A stretch of 64,000 nucleotides of DNA, taken from Scolanthus callimorphus (taxonomy: Eukaryota; Cnidaria; Anthozoa; Actiniaria; Edwardsiidae). The position numbers were made by a program, and so were the translations under genes. Location of the stretch: contig CM066912.1 of NCBI GenBank assembly GCA_033964015.1, forward strand, positions 29,412,532 to 29,476,531, written 5' to 3'. Position 1 is the first letter of the stretch; every line of letters begins with the position of its first letter. This document shows, piece by piece, positions 11,828-24,780 of this stretch. The notes under the pieces are model-generated. The model did no database searches. It saw only the letters and a program-made list of their open reading frames with translations, and had not been told where the DNA came from.

Positions 11828-12729
11828 AGGAATAGGCCACAGACAGCCCAGGTCCCCCACCCCCTGGCTACCCCTGGTTGATAAAGGAATAAGTGTGTTT
11901 AGACTGCGTTGTAGCGGTATTTTTTGCAGGCTAAGGTGAACTTTACTTATCCTTCTTACGTGTAGAAAAGAAAAACCTTGTAAAAAGTTTTTCATATAAA
12001 TTTATGTACATGTGAAATGGCTCATTGTTGTCCTTTCGCCGTGGAAGTCACAGACTTATTTCTCAAAAAGAGAAGACAAATATTGTTGTGGATCTCCCAG
12101 CTCATTCCATGTTTGAAAAAGGCACATTTCGTTTTTGTCGGGACGTAACTTCAGTTTATTTCTATTTAGATGTTTGTTGTCCACGAAAAAATATTTTATT
12201 TAAAAAAAAACCACCTGCTCTTTTCAAGTCAACATTCGAGAATTAAATGTAGCTAAGGAAATGTTGTAATCATTAACCCGCTTTAATATCACTGCATAGG
12301 ACACACATAGTTCGATTTTGTTTTCCGTAGTTGATATTTACCGAAGATTACATCGAACAATCAACAATACACACAAGATTTAATTTGGCCATAACAGAAT
12401 TTACATTCCTTTGTCTCAGAAAAGTTATTTAATCAAAGTTCACTGAGATCGGAAGAGCTTGAAGCTCGAGTCCACACGATTTTCAGTGTTCTGTATTATT
12501 TCAGATAGAATTTGCTGCATTATTTTTGGCATTTTTAAATTCACTCAGCTGTTGTATCATGCTCTTAAAGATAACAAGTTCACGTAAATCAAAATGGGTT
12601 TCGTTTACTTTAAGACCTCGTAATTCCCGTAGCAACGAGATCGAATACCATAAAACCCTGTGCTGTAGAGTCCCTTGTTTTCCTTCACACTTGTCAATAT
12701 CTTGATATACCTCTCTTCTCAGTTAAATA

Positions 12730-13152
12730 TCACGAGATGTTTGACCTCCAAGCCACAAGATCTGATGGCGGAATTCCAGTTTGCCTTTTTTTGTTGTCTG
12801 TTATGCGCGAGAAGTAAAAGCCACATGTTGGTTTTCCGAGAGTCGAAAAAGGCGCTAGCGAGTTTACATATCTGAATCTCGGATCAAGATGCTGCATTCT
12901 TCCACTCGCGTCACTTCTTTTCCTTGACTTTGGAGAAGAGCTTGAGGGTTTGGAACTTTCAGTAGATGTTTTGCCGTCTGTTTTAAGCGAGAAATGCCTT
13001 GAGTATTGCGAAGTGTAGACTGCAGTTGACGATCCGAGCTCGCGCATTCGAACTTTGCAGCAAGTGCTTGTTGGAAGCCAAACATTCTTGAAGTCTTTTC
13101 GGCATCTATCGCACTTGAAAGCCTGACCCTTGATTTGACCGGTGTTAGGCAT
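12730..13152 (-). CDS. Hypothetical 140-residue protein with a CxxC ... CC segment
   Basis: A single open frame begins MPNTGQIKGQAFKCDRC, with further cysteines in TSTCCKV about 14 residues on. It continues into a Ser/Lys-rich middle (STESSKPSSSSPKSRKRS) and ends in WRSNIS. The C-x2-C-x14-CC spacing could bind one metal ion. An in-frame TAG lies 30 bp upstream of the start, so the ATG is the first available unless an exon precedes it. The frame is on the same strand as the homeobox gene and downstream of its cassette array, so it could be an independent gene or a distal exon. No family is recognised, and at this length chance is not excluded. Confidence 0.3.
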   Translation of the reverse strand: MPNTGQIKGQAFKCDRCRKDFKNVWLPTSTCCKVRMRELGSSTAVYTSQYSRHFSLKTDGKTSTESSKPSSSSPKSRKRSDASGRMQHLDPRFRYVNSLAPFSTLGKPTCGFYFSRITDNKKRQTGIPPSDLVAWRSNIS

Positions 13153-13739
13153 TTTTGCGCCGAAAGACGCGAACCTCTAAAAGGCTCTCAACTTAAATTT
13201 TCTACCTTTTTCTTTCTCCGTCCTTTTATGACAAATGAAGGGAGTGTGGTGAGGTTGACACTCTCTGTTTCTTCTATGATGTGCTAATTACATGTAAATT
13301 ATAAATTCGACTGTGCTAATTAACCAATGAACTAAATGACGCTAATGAGGTTTTCCAGCCACTAATGTTAAGTTTCCACAGGAAGCCCAGTGACTTTTTT
13401 ACACTTGACACCTTGGATACAGATTTTTCTTCGGAGAAGAAGAAATGAAACAGCGTAGCTTCGTGCGGGCATCATAGAGCGCGCATTCTGAGAAACTACC
13501 AACAAAAATGGACGAACATCAAATTATTTTGTCGAATTTACGCTTTAATGAATATTGGCTTATACTTGCTTCTGAATATTTACACTTCTATAATAATTTG
13601 CATGTAGCCTCGTATAATTTTTCATCGTACATCTTCCTCACAGCCTGAACTAAACACGGCTTTTAAAGTCTTAAATACAGTACACTGTTCACATCGGTTT
13701 TCGTTCTGTTAGACAATAATATGTAGATTAATTAAGGGT

Positions 13740-14630
13740 GTCGCTTCTTTGCGTCTTCACGCCGTCCTTCTAAGATGTCGGTCCTTTGGATCTACCGGTG
13801 GAGGTGACTTCGGAATGCTTTGAATTTGCTGCCAAGGGCTTGTACACCGGGTTTTCTGCAAGAAAAAATACAAACTACATAAAACAAAGCTTTACTGCAT
13901 ACTTACCTATCTCATTTCATTCAAGTTTCACTGAATTAGCTTCATATATTTTCTTTAGCGTCTCCCATGCAGGTTGAACTCAAATAAATGCCTTTTGAAG
14001 TCCTAAATGCAGCACTCTGTTCTTATCGGGTTTCGTTTCGTGAGCTTCAGTATGCATCTCATCGCGGGCGTCGCTTCTTCACGTCTTCTGGGTTTGTCCT
14101 TTGAGTTGAATGGGTTCGGAATGCTTGACATCGGGGTTTGCGCTCTGAGCTATCTGCAAGAAAAAAACAAACTACAAGAAAAGCATTCCCCATACTTACT
14201 CTGACATTTCATTGAAGTATGCTTCTGCACAATTTATTATTACATTTGTCCGTTGAGGTGAATTCGGAACGCTTTGACATCGGCGGCGAGGGCATGTATT
14301 CTGAGCTATCTGCAGGGAAAGGCACAAACTGCAAGAAAACTTTCCCCATACTTACTCATTTTACCTGAAATTTGTTTCGGCGCAATATATTTACTTTTGT
14401 CCGTTGAGGTGAATTCTGAACGCTTTGACATCGGTGACGAGGGCATGTATTCTGAACTATCTGCAAGAAAAGGCACAAACTGCAAGAAAAAACTTTCCCC
14501 ATACTTACTCATATTACCTGAAATTTCCTTCGCCACAATATCTTTACTTTTGTCCGTTGACGTGAATGTGTTCGGAACACTGTGACATGTCGGCGATGAG
14601 TGTTTGCACTCTGAGCTATCTGCAAGAAAA
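13740..14630 (-). repeat. Array of five duplicated exon-like cassettes downstream of the homeobox gene
   Basis: Five copies of a roughly 150-bp unit each carry a good 3' splice site on the minus strand (TTTTCTTGCAG or a variant), giving exon starts at 14619, 14460, 14309, 14153 and 13855. The first two, 14619-14518 (102 nt) and 14460-14365 (96 nt), also end in a donor (CAG|GTAA, with GTAAGTATG just after). Both are open and symmetric phase 1-1, encoding SSECKHSSPTCHSV... and SSEYMPSSPMSKRSEF..., with the shared core FTSTDKSK. The other three have lost the donor or run into stops. Homeobox exon 1 also ends in phase 1, so splicing to a cassette would stay in frame. Transcription is unproven. 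Confidence 0.6.
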
Positions 14631-14761
14631 TACACAATGCTGGAAACTTTGCCAGCTGGTAGCCCTTTGCTGACAAATTTTTTTTAAATAATATATCCTT
14701 ACCTATCCTTATATAATCATAGTAAATACTCCCTGTCATATTTTAGTATGGACAAACCTCT

Positions 14762-16169
14762 TTACTGGCGCAACGCGCGCACTTTTGGCGGGAATTTTAG
14801 TAGCGGCTGTGACGTCATTCCACGGCATGAACACTCAGGACAGCACTCGTACCCAGGGCACTGCTGGTAAACCGGGCGCGGTAGGTAATCGTAAAATCCT
14901 CTGGTGGCTTTGGGTTGTGACGCCATCCTGTATCCATGGTAACCAGGCGGTGATGAAGTTCGATAACCACGACGACTGCTCGGGACTGTCTTCTTGGGCA
15001 ATTCCGTTTGCTCGATTTGATCTGACGACACCAGCTTACTGGCAAGTGTCTTCAGATAAGCAAGTTTTGCTTCTCTCTCCTTTGACTCCGCGAGTTTTCG
15101 CTTTTGCTTCGTTCTCGTGTTCTGAAACCAAGTTTTTACCTGGTCCGCCTCCATGCCTAACCGATTCGCTAACTGCCTACGCTCCATGGGTTTCAGATAT
15201 CGTTGTTTCTCGAATGCCATCGTGAGCTCCATGATTTGCTCAGGGTTGAAGGTCGGGTGCTTCTTCTTCTTGGGGCCACACGTCTCCAGTGGTGGAAGGT
15301 AGAATCCCATGGCTGCAAAAGATTCGGGGAATAAAGATGTTATTTAAGTGAGCGCAGTTGGGCTTTGTGTGGTTTGACAATACATACATGTGGGAGGGAG
15401 TCAAAAACTTAATACTTTTCGCGCACGCCTGGTTCTATCTTACACCTGTTACTTGCATTATGGTGTTTTCTTCGGTTTTCTTGCCCTGTTTTCGCTGTTT
15501 GTGTGTTGGTAAACCCGTGTTTAAGAATACGGTTGTAGGTAAAAAAACGAAGAACACCATTAAATGAAAGTGTCGAGAGAACCCCAGGCGCATGCGCGAA
15601 AAATGACGAGAACAATCCATTGCTAGTGAGAACAAAACTTCTTCAAAACTTTTACTAAATAACAAACTCTGCTAAATAACAAACTGCAATTTCATAATTC
15701 TGCGAACTCTTCGCCAACTAACAAACCGCGGTTTGGCTTCCGTCAATCAAACGAGTGAACAGTTCTGGGTGATACATGCAGGCTTTGAGAGGTTTTTTGA
15801 ACTAAAGGACTCAGTAGCTAGGCTTCAAAACCAAATCTTCCACCATAAAATGCAAACTATACTTAGAAAACATCCATGCGCCTGCCTTAAAAGGTTTGAT
15901 TGACGGAAGACAAAAAGCAGTTTGGCATTCAAAAATGTAATAAAATAAGGTGTAATATGTAGTAATAGTAATATTTTACGAGCTGTACCTTTGTTGCCAT
16001 AAGCAGGGTCGATAGTCCTGTAACCTTCCACGTCGTTGATAGCTGATGTCACTTCTGCTGTACTTATACTTACTGGAACCTCCGGACTTGGATCATTGAG
16101 ATTCAAGATGTCCGCAATCATGAACGAAGATTTCTTTGCTGTAAGGTTTCGGTTCTGAATTGGATCCAT
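14762..16169 (-). CDS. Divergent NK-like (Tlx/Hhex/Bar-related) homeobox transcription factor, two exons
   Basis: Exon 1 (16169-15989) and exon 2 (15312-14762) join in phase 1 to 243 residues. An EH1-like motif for Groucho-type corepressors, SSFMIADILNL, lies near residue 14, as in Bar and NK proteins. The homeodomain (about residues 74-133) keeps L16, F20, W48, F49, N51 and R53. Helix 3 reads DQVKTWFQNTRTKQKR: Thr47 is a trait of Tlx and Hhex proteins, while Thr52 replaces the nearly universal Arg. After the domain comes a charged KERE stretch, then a Tyr/Pro/Cys-rich tail (PVYQQCPGYECCPECSCRG). The protein presumably acts in the nucleus as a DNA-binding repressor. The precise family is unresolved. 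No TATA box was assigned. Confidence 0.85.
15660..15862 (+). repeat. Dispersed repeat 'accgcggtttggcttccg' family, copy in homeobox intron
   Basis: This block recurs in reverse orientation at about 17390-17610, 49555-49735 and 53105-53230. All copies share 'gttcactcgtttgattga', 'aaaacctctcaaag' and a 'caaaccgcggtttg' palindrome. The copies differ by point changes and truncation, so several separate insertions are likely. Confidence 0.75.
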
Positions 16170-17389
16170 CCTTGATAAGCTGTGCTAGGTATATAATTCC
16201 AAGTTTTGTGATGAGTATTCTGTCTCGTGCCACTGCAAGAGCTAAATGCGAGAATCTTGTGCGGGTTGCTTGTTTTATAGCAGCGCCTGCGAGCTCAAAG
16301 GTACCGACTCGGTGTTCGCTCTCTTTAGGCATGCGCATTCTTACTTAAGCTCGTTTTGTTCAAAGCTAGTGCGCTGACAATAGAGGGCAAGATTACTCAC
16401 TGCCGCACTCTTTGTATGTTTCTAAGTCCTAAGAAAACTCCCTTACAAAAGTATTACCGATGTTTTAGCTTGTTTCCTCAAAAGCTACCGACTCGATGAT
16501 CTGCGCGATCATTTGTAAGAGGAGGTAGAAAATGCGCGGTTATCATTCGTTTCAAAGGCATCGGCGGCAAGTCAGACGGTTTCAAGGTCTCCGAAGTTTG
16601 CGCGTTTGCAAAAAATGTGTCCGCAAATATATCCAGTCTCCTCGATTAGCTGGCTCTTGCGCTCAACTTCACTTTGCTTTATTAGTGCCTAGTAAAGAGA
16701 AATATATCATTTGCACAGCGCAGTATTGGATTGCGATCCATTAGACGACACTCATCACATCCGGTATATGAGTAGTAATCAGGAAACAAGACAAAACGCG
16801 GGTTATTTAAATAGTTTATAGAAGCAGAAGAATTATGGTATACCAGAATACTTAATCTATTCTAGTTCTATATAATTCATATTTATCATGCCGCCTGTCT
16901 CAACTACAGACAATGCTATTTGCAGGCATGATCAGCACAGGTTGTAATGTATATATGCATTGATAAAAAAGTGACTGACTTGAATTGTTATTATAGGCTG
17001 GTTACGTAGCGTTCCATGCGGCTTTGTACTTTTTCAATCTCGTTTAGGGATTCTGCGTGTCCGGGCCCATTCGTTTGGGCACTGCTTCCTCGTGGTATTT
17101 AGATTCCATATTGAAATAATAATAAACTTTATTGACATTTACATAGGCGCTCGTAGTCATTATACAATAAATAATACAATATATTAAGATAAAAATTATG
17201 ATAAGTATGTACATATGGAGCTATGAGAGGAGAAAAGTTACTTGCGTGTGGTCAGTTAAAAAATGGTCTCTGCTTGTGAAGCAGTCCAATAGAAAGGTTG
17301 CACTTTGGCCAGGTAGCTAAATTTTTGCCAACTATCCATTGAACACTGAACTGAATCTGCGAATTAACTCCCACTAGTAAGTACTATTT

Positions 17390-17610
17390 ACATTTCTGAA
17401 CCCCAAACTGTAATTTTGGCTTCTGTCTATCATAAGTTTCAGTTTCGTTTGCATTTTATGGTGGGAAATTTGGTATTGAAGACGGGTAGTCGTTATCAGT
17501 TTAAAAACCTCCCAAAAGCTGCGTGAAACTACCCAGAGCTGTTCACTCGTTTGATTGACGGAAGCCAAACCGTGGTTTGTTAGATGGCGTAGAGCTCGCA
17601 GAATTATGAG
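17390..17610 (-). repeat. Dispersed repeat 'accgtggtttgttag' family, second copy
   Basis: Inverted relative to the copy at 15660-15862 and matching over most of its length. Between the homeobox start (16169) and ARP6 (18288) this copy and the next element are the only structures I recognise. Confidence 0.7.
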
Positions 17611-17652
17611 AAAGTTTAGATATCAGTCGCCACAACGATGCGCACTCTACAT

Positions 17653-17942
17653 AATGGCCGTTTTCACACTAGAAGACGAACAAATCGTCTGGACGGACAC
17701 ATCGTCTGACGATTTGTTCGTCTAATGTGAATTTAGATCGGACTTTGGTCGATTTGTTCGTCTACATGAACAAAGCGTCTATGAAAAATCGTCTTCGGTC
17801 AAACAGACGAAAACAGACGAACAAATTTAGACGATTTGTTCGTCTGAAATTTGTTCGTCCCGTTTTCACATCAGACGATTTGTTCGACTTGAGACGATTT
17901 TTTCGTCCAGACGATTTGTTCGTCTCTAGTGTGAAAACGGCC
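17653..17942. repeat. Foldback element built from 'gacgaacaaatcgtc' palindromes
   Basis: It is bounded by 'ggccgttttcacactagaag' and its near reverse complement ending '...gtgtgaaaacggcc'. The interior contains about ten copies of the near-palindrome 'gacgatttgttcgtc'. A shorter relative with 'ttcacactagagacggaaaa' ends occurs at 61227-61424. Confidence 0.85.
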
Positions 17943-18287
17943 AATACAGCAACCGACTAAACATACGCATGACAAATAAAATATCCTTTCTGGTGCTAAA
18001 CTATGGACTGAGCTACATGCCACAATTGGCCTGCTCGACACGTGCTAGCAGGGTACCGAGGAAAAAAAGAACTCAGTTTGCCAAGCTTGCAATGTGGCGA
18101 GCACTTGCGAGCATGTCCCAACTTTTTGGGTTCCCATGCGCCAGTCCGGAGGCATTTTAGTCCATTTGATGGATGGAGAGCATTCGAGCACGCCGTATAA
18201 AATGAACCACGGCGCGGCGGGGGAGACTCGGCCCCTAAAGGCGAGCCGACTGTTTCGCGGCCCCGCGGCAATCCGCACAAATTCAAA

Positions 18288-21200
18288 ATGGCGACCCTGG
18301 TGTTGGATTGTGGCGCGTTTTCTCAAAAGATCGGCTTTACTTCGTCAAATACTCCACGGTAAGTTCAAATGGAACATTCAGTAAAATACTGAAACCAACC
18401 CCGCTAAAACACATAAAACTTAAAACATGCAGCGCCAATTTGCTCAATACTCATTTCTCATATTTTCTGCAGACTTATTAACTGTGTTTCTAAAGCATTC
18501 CCTGAACCAAACATCTAATTAACCCTGTGTATTTGGAAAACCACTGAGTGATGTTTGTGGTTCCCTTGTGTTGTGGTTGCTAAGTGTTGTCTTAGCTGTG
18601 CGATCGAAGAAAACACGGTTTACGAATCAAGTTACACATCTAGACATAGTAGTAGCTTTCACTAGGAATAGTTTTCAGTGTTCAGTATAGCTGCCTCTGC
18701 AGTTTTTTTCATTTTGTGAGGAAATGCAGCATCACACTTATTAGCAAAAGCACTTCATGAATTGTTTATCTACGTTAGACTCGATGTTATATAACCACAG
18801 ATAAACATGCAGATTTCCTTCCGATACATTCTCAAAGAGTGAAACCATGTTCCATGAAAATTCCTTTTTGTCAAGACCAGAATCGGCCTTTCTACACTGT
18901 AAATATGCATGCACACATTCTTGTGCGATCATCTTGCCTTTTACTTGAATGAGCAACATTAAGTGATTAAGTGAAACCCCAAAATTCTTCTTTGTATTTT
19001 ATACATGAAATTCGTGTTTTACCTGTTTTGATGATATCATCTGATTTTCTTTCTGCTTGATCTTACCAGGCTTATTCCTAATGCAATTTTCAAGGCCAAA
19101 AGTGAGAGGAGAAAAGCATTTATTGGTGACCAGATAGATGAGTGCAAGGACTATTCTGCACTGTTCTATGTACTCCCCTTCCAGAAGGGCTTCTTGGTTA
19201 ACTGGGATGTGGAAAAACAGATCTGGGATTATACATTTGGAAAAGAGGGAATGGAGGTACTGTAGAGTGCTTCACTTGTGTGTGCTTAGGCAGAACCCAA
19301 AAATGGCAAGATTTCTACCATAAGGTCAGGTAAAGTCAGATAGGCTTGATTTTGCATAGAGAATCCTTATACAATAAAAACGAAATATAAAATATGACTT
19401 TTTTCTAATGGATCCATCTTTAAGATATGAGGGGTTACACTTTTGTTGCTGCAGCACTTTTTGACATTTTCAGGTAGAATTCTGCAAATTTTGCTATAAA
19501 ACAATGCAGTAACCAAAGTTTAGCAGCTCATATCTTAAAGACGGATCCATTAGAAAAAAGTCATATTTGATATTTTGTTTCTTATTGTATAAGTATAAGG
19601 ATTCTCTATGCAAAGAATCAAGCCTATCTGACTTTACTTGACCTTATGGTAGAAATCTTGCCATTTTGGGTTCTGTCGTGTGCTTATCATTAATACACGA
19701 CTTTGCTAATACATGGAATATACCTCGGATGAAGCCCCTCAAGGAGCAAGTAACAAAAGAAGGAAGCCATGGTCAATTGAGGCTGTTCATTTCATTCTTT
19801 TGTTATTGTTCCCTGAGGAGCATGGTTACTAGATATTTCATGCATGAACAAAATCGTGTATTATCAGACTTATGATTGTAGGTCAGTTATTGACTCACTA
19901 CAGGTAACACTTTCTCAAAATCCTCAAAATCAAAATCAGGGAGACAGCATACAAAGCCCTGGTGCGAACCCAAATTGAATAATGTGCTATATGTCCAGGT
20001 TGAACATCTTGCCAAGATCTTGCTAAGATCTTGAAAATCTTACTTGGCTTGGATTCTTGACACAATCCTGCAAGACCTTGAAATATCTTACAAGATCTTG
20101 GCCAGATGTTCAGCATGGGTTGGATCCTAAAGAAAACAACAATGTGGCAACACTAGAGAAGAAAAAGTCCAGCGCAGAGCTGCGCAATTCTTAAATGACT
20201 TTCGTAGAGTGTCTCTGAAATGATTTAACATCTAGGATGGTGTAGCCTCTAGGAGCAAAGAGCCATTAGCCAGCTCACCTTGATGTATAAAAATAAGATA
20301 GCCAATGACCTGGAAGCAGATGTGTATATATGTCAAAATTAATTACCAGCAAACATCCAACCAGGAAGTCATCAAGTGGGCACCACTTTAGGAACAGGTC
20401 TGCTAGAAAACCTGCTAGAGATCTCCCTTATTCCTGCAGACTGTCCCTGAAATAACCTGCCTGACCATCTATGCAGTGCCCGGCCAGACTGTAGACCTTC
20501 AGGGCCCAATAGACCAAATCGGCTAACAGTGTTTACATCTTGTTGCCACCCAATTCAGATCATGTGATGATTCCCTTGGGTGGTTACAATTGTCCAATTT
20601 CTTACACACTACCGAGCGCATGCCAGTATGTATAAGATGAACAATTGTAACCACCCAAAGGAATCATCACATGATCTGAATTGGGTGGCAACAAGATGTA
20701 AACACCGATAGCCAATTTGGTCTTTTGACTAGGATTAACTTTTCCACTTATGTTATGTCTATTTAAGACATTTTTTTTTAGAACTTTGAGCAATTTTGCC
20801 AAAAAGCAGCAAAAAATCTTGTTACTTGAAATAATAAACATTGTTGCTTTGAATTTATTCTTATTTGAAAGGTCTTCATGGTAGTGTTTGTGTATTATCG
20901 TCCTGGTAAAAAAAATTCCATAGGAAGCTGAGAAAATTTATTTTAGTTTTTACAGATAGACATATTTTGCACACCTTAAATGGCAATGCCAATCACATCC
21001 TATATAGATTCTAGAGAATTTTGCCATTTCTGACGGCTTATTTCTGTGGCGGCGCGAACCCAGTCCTCTGCCTTTTGTGATATTTCAAAATGTGGACCAC
21101 AAATCTACAACTAGAAATCATTGTGTAACACTATTTTTGGCCAAACGTTGCTCAAAGTTGTAAAATAACCTGTGTCGTAAACATCAAACATTTTCCTAGC

Positions 21201-24200
21201 TTTCCTAACTTGTCTGCCTTTTTTCCTTTTTTAAACAGGTGAATTTTGAAGGTACAACTATATTGGTGACAGAACCCCAGTTCAACTTTACTTCAATAAA
21301 GGTGATATGAATGATCCAGATGTGGTTGTCAAGGGGCAGATCCAGGAATTTCAAAAAGGGGGTCCAGAGATAGTGAAAAAAATTGGATGAAAATTTGCCA
21401 ATTTCCTTCAGCAAATACAGTTTGGACAAAGCATAGACATAGATATATTTTATTGGTACCGTGAACTGTTCATACATTGGTATTTGTTCCAATAATTTTA
21501 GACATTAAAAGAGAAAAAGAGAGAAAAAAAATTACATTAATCTCACTGATCTGGGGCACTTGATATCAAAGTTTCCCTAAGGAGAAAGCAGTCAAATGCA
21601 AATTTTGCTGTAACCTCGGTATGCTTCCGAGGTGCTATCAAGTCAAAGAAATTCAATGTAGCTTTTTAATCTTTTTTGATAAGTTTGCATGTAGCTCTGA
21701 ATAGAGAGGGCAAGTGACCAAAAATTTTTGTTCGTCTTCCATTATTTGGCAATAATGACAGTAAATGTTTGGAAGAATCTCCTGAAGAATTCCCCGTAAA
21801 TCTGCCCTTGTTGGCTATAGTTATTAGTAATATGATAAAAACTGACAAGAAAATATGCTGAAAGTGGAACCGATGAATTTCCTTACGTCCCTGGATCAAC
21901 AAAAATTCCTAATTGAATTGATGATTCCAATTTCCCATTTCCTAATCCCTTGACTGGAAATATCATTATGTTTTTTGAGGAATTACATGTTACATTATTT
22001 TATATGATATTTAGGATGCAATGGATGAGATCTTGTTTGAGGAATACAATTTCAAGGCCATCTCTCGTTCAACAGGTAAAATATGGGAAATTTGTTAATC
22101 ACACAGAAAAGACCTTGCCTGAATGTCAACTGCTATCATTCACTCTCAATTGCATTTGACTTTTATGCACCTCTTTCCTGGAGCAGACTTCTGATTCACC
22201 ACAAGATTTTCTGATCTTTAATGTATTTACCAAATTTGTACTACTTGTATTTTACTCTTTGTATTATCTATATTTTTTCTGACCCTGACCCCCTGGAGGC
22301 ATTTCTTGTAAGGGACCCTGAGTCCTATTATATGTCCTCCCTGGGTAAGACCCCCCAAATTGTCGCAAATAAATAATTACTGCCATCCATATTTGTTCAG
22401 TAGAAGGTGAATGAGTCCATGACAATGCATGCTCCCTTCAAGAAAAACAGTGCCAAGAATTTTCAAGCCAACCACTCAGGTCCTAGAACTTTTGAAGAAG
22501 GCATGTGTTTAGTCTGACTTGGAAACAATTTACAAACAAGAGAGTTAAGAAAATGGATGGGCAAGTCTTGTGGTGAAATGACACTCCTCAATTAATGTCT
22601 CCACCGAGTCTTGAACTACTGCTAAACTAGGACTGCATGTTTCCTGCATGTTTCCCCAAGTGGCTAAACATTGCACGTGTGTGTCTCAGACACAAAAAAA
22701 AGTTTCTTGTCTTGTGAAGCAACATTTCTTTGTGTCCTGGCTAGAAAAGTTTGTTGTGTGCGACTCGGCTAAACAAGGAAACATGTGTCCAGCTACAATG
22801 CTGCATGCTACATGTGTCCTTTAGATGCCTATCTATGTGAACTTTGACAACTTGGTAGACATCCTTTCAGTAGCACCATGTTTTTGTTTGCCAAATGAAA
22901 TATGATTGATAGCACAGGGCTAAGTACTGTACTCTATGACTATTCAGTCTGTCGTCAATGTTTAATTTTTGATGAAATTTTATCTGTTGTCCCTCAGCTC
23001 CCCAGCTTAGTGCTTACAAGTGTCATCAAGTGGAGCAAGTTAAGAACCTTGTCTGTCTTGTGGTGGATACTGGTTATTCATATACTCATATAGTGCCTGT
23101 TTTTAATGGAAAGATAATAAAGAAAGCAGTCAGAAGGTGCGTACCATTAATGTTTTTCACACATGGTGCATCCTAAAGATGTATTTTGCATGGAAGCGGC
23201 TAAACATCTCTTTTCAATCAGTGTCTTTTCCTTGCTCTATAGAAACATAAAAAACATACATTAAAAGTTCCTATATTTACCTCTTGCAGAATAAATGTTG
23301 GTGGGAAACTTTTAACCAATCACCTGAAGGAAATCATTTCATACAGGTCTGTATAATGTCACAGAAAAAAACATTCCTTTGAAGTAGGATTCGTACAGTA
23401 TGTTGACCAAATTCCAGACAGTTTGCTTTTAACAAAAATTCCTTGAATTCTTACAGTATGCAGACCTAAATTCAGATGGTTCACTTTTACAAACATTCCT
23501 TCAAAGTAGAATTCTTATATTATATTTAGTATGTTGACCCAAATCCAGATGGTAATCCAAAGGGTTGCCTTTTATAAAAATTCCTTTTAAGGAGATTTTC
23601 CATCTCACTTTCCATTTTGGGTGGAAGGAACGCAGAGAGAAACAGAAAATTTTTCCAGCAATAATTTTTTAATCTGGTTGCATTTATTGACTGTGTAGAT
23701 ATTAAACCAGATGGCCTAACTAGTTTTTTAAAATAATATGTGTGAATTTGTATTTACAAAATTAGGCAGCTTCATGTATTGGATGAAACATACGTTATTA
23801 ACCAGGTAAGATATTTTTAAAATGTGGGTAATATATGCTTTTACCATACCATTTCAAAACTTTTGCTGCAAGTGAATAGGCCAAAATGCTGAAATATGTT
23901 TGAAATATGAGTTTGGTAAATATTGTGAGATTCCATTGATTTAACCAAATTCTGCGGGTCCAAGACCACATGAAATACCAGAAGCCCTGTATGATGTAGG
24001 TGGTAGATAGGATTGTAGTACAATAAAAACCCGCATAAAAGAACAGGTGTTATGGGGATTCAGGCTGATTTTGTTCTTATACATTGGGTGTTTTCTGCAA
24101 AATCAGCCTGAAAATGTTCTTGTTCTTAAAATGTGTCTCTTAATATAAGATAATAGCTTACTGCATACACTACCGACAGTCAGAATAAAGAATGTGATTT

Positions 24201-24742
24201 GCAGAAGGTGACAGTAATTTAGTAGTCTAAAACAATCCTGGAGTTCCCCATGCAGTACATGCTGAGACTGTGTGTGCAATAGTCTAGCACATTATATTGA
24301 TCTGGATGTACCACACCAGATTACTGTCCTCGAATCTTTTTATACAAGAACAATTTCATTTTTAAGGCTGTATGTGTTCTTATGTATAAGGTATCTTTTT
24401 GACCAAATTACAGCCTGAGTGTTCTTAATCCACATGTTCTTTTATGCGGGTTTTTACTGTATTCCTGATTAGAACTCATCTTTTGCTACCTACAGCTGAA
24501 AGAAGACACTTGCTTTGTATCAAGCCGATTCTATAAGGATATGGACATTGCTAGGTACTATGAAGAATGGGCAATTCCAGAAAATAAAGGTACCCCCCCC
24601 CCCCCCACGGGCAGCATTTGGAAATTCCGATGGGATGGGGGGGGGGGGGGGGGGGTTTAAGAGCTCGGAATTCAGATTGCAAGGGGGGGTTTTTGAAGCT
24701 GGATTTCTTTAACCTGCCCGGAATTCTATATGCGGGCGGGGG

Positions 24743-24780
<38 letters not shown>

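Noticed and set aside
12447..12459. 'agatcggaagagc', identical to the start of a common sequencing adapter
   Set aside because: The following bases (ttgaagctcg) do not continue any adapter I know, and the flanks read as normal genomic sequence, so coincidence is more likely than contamination.
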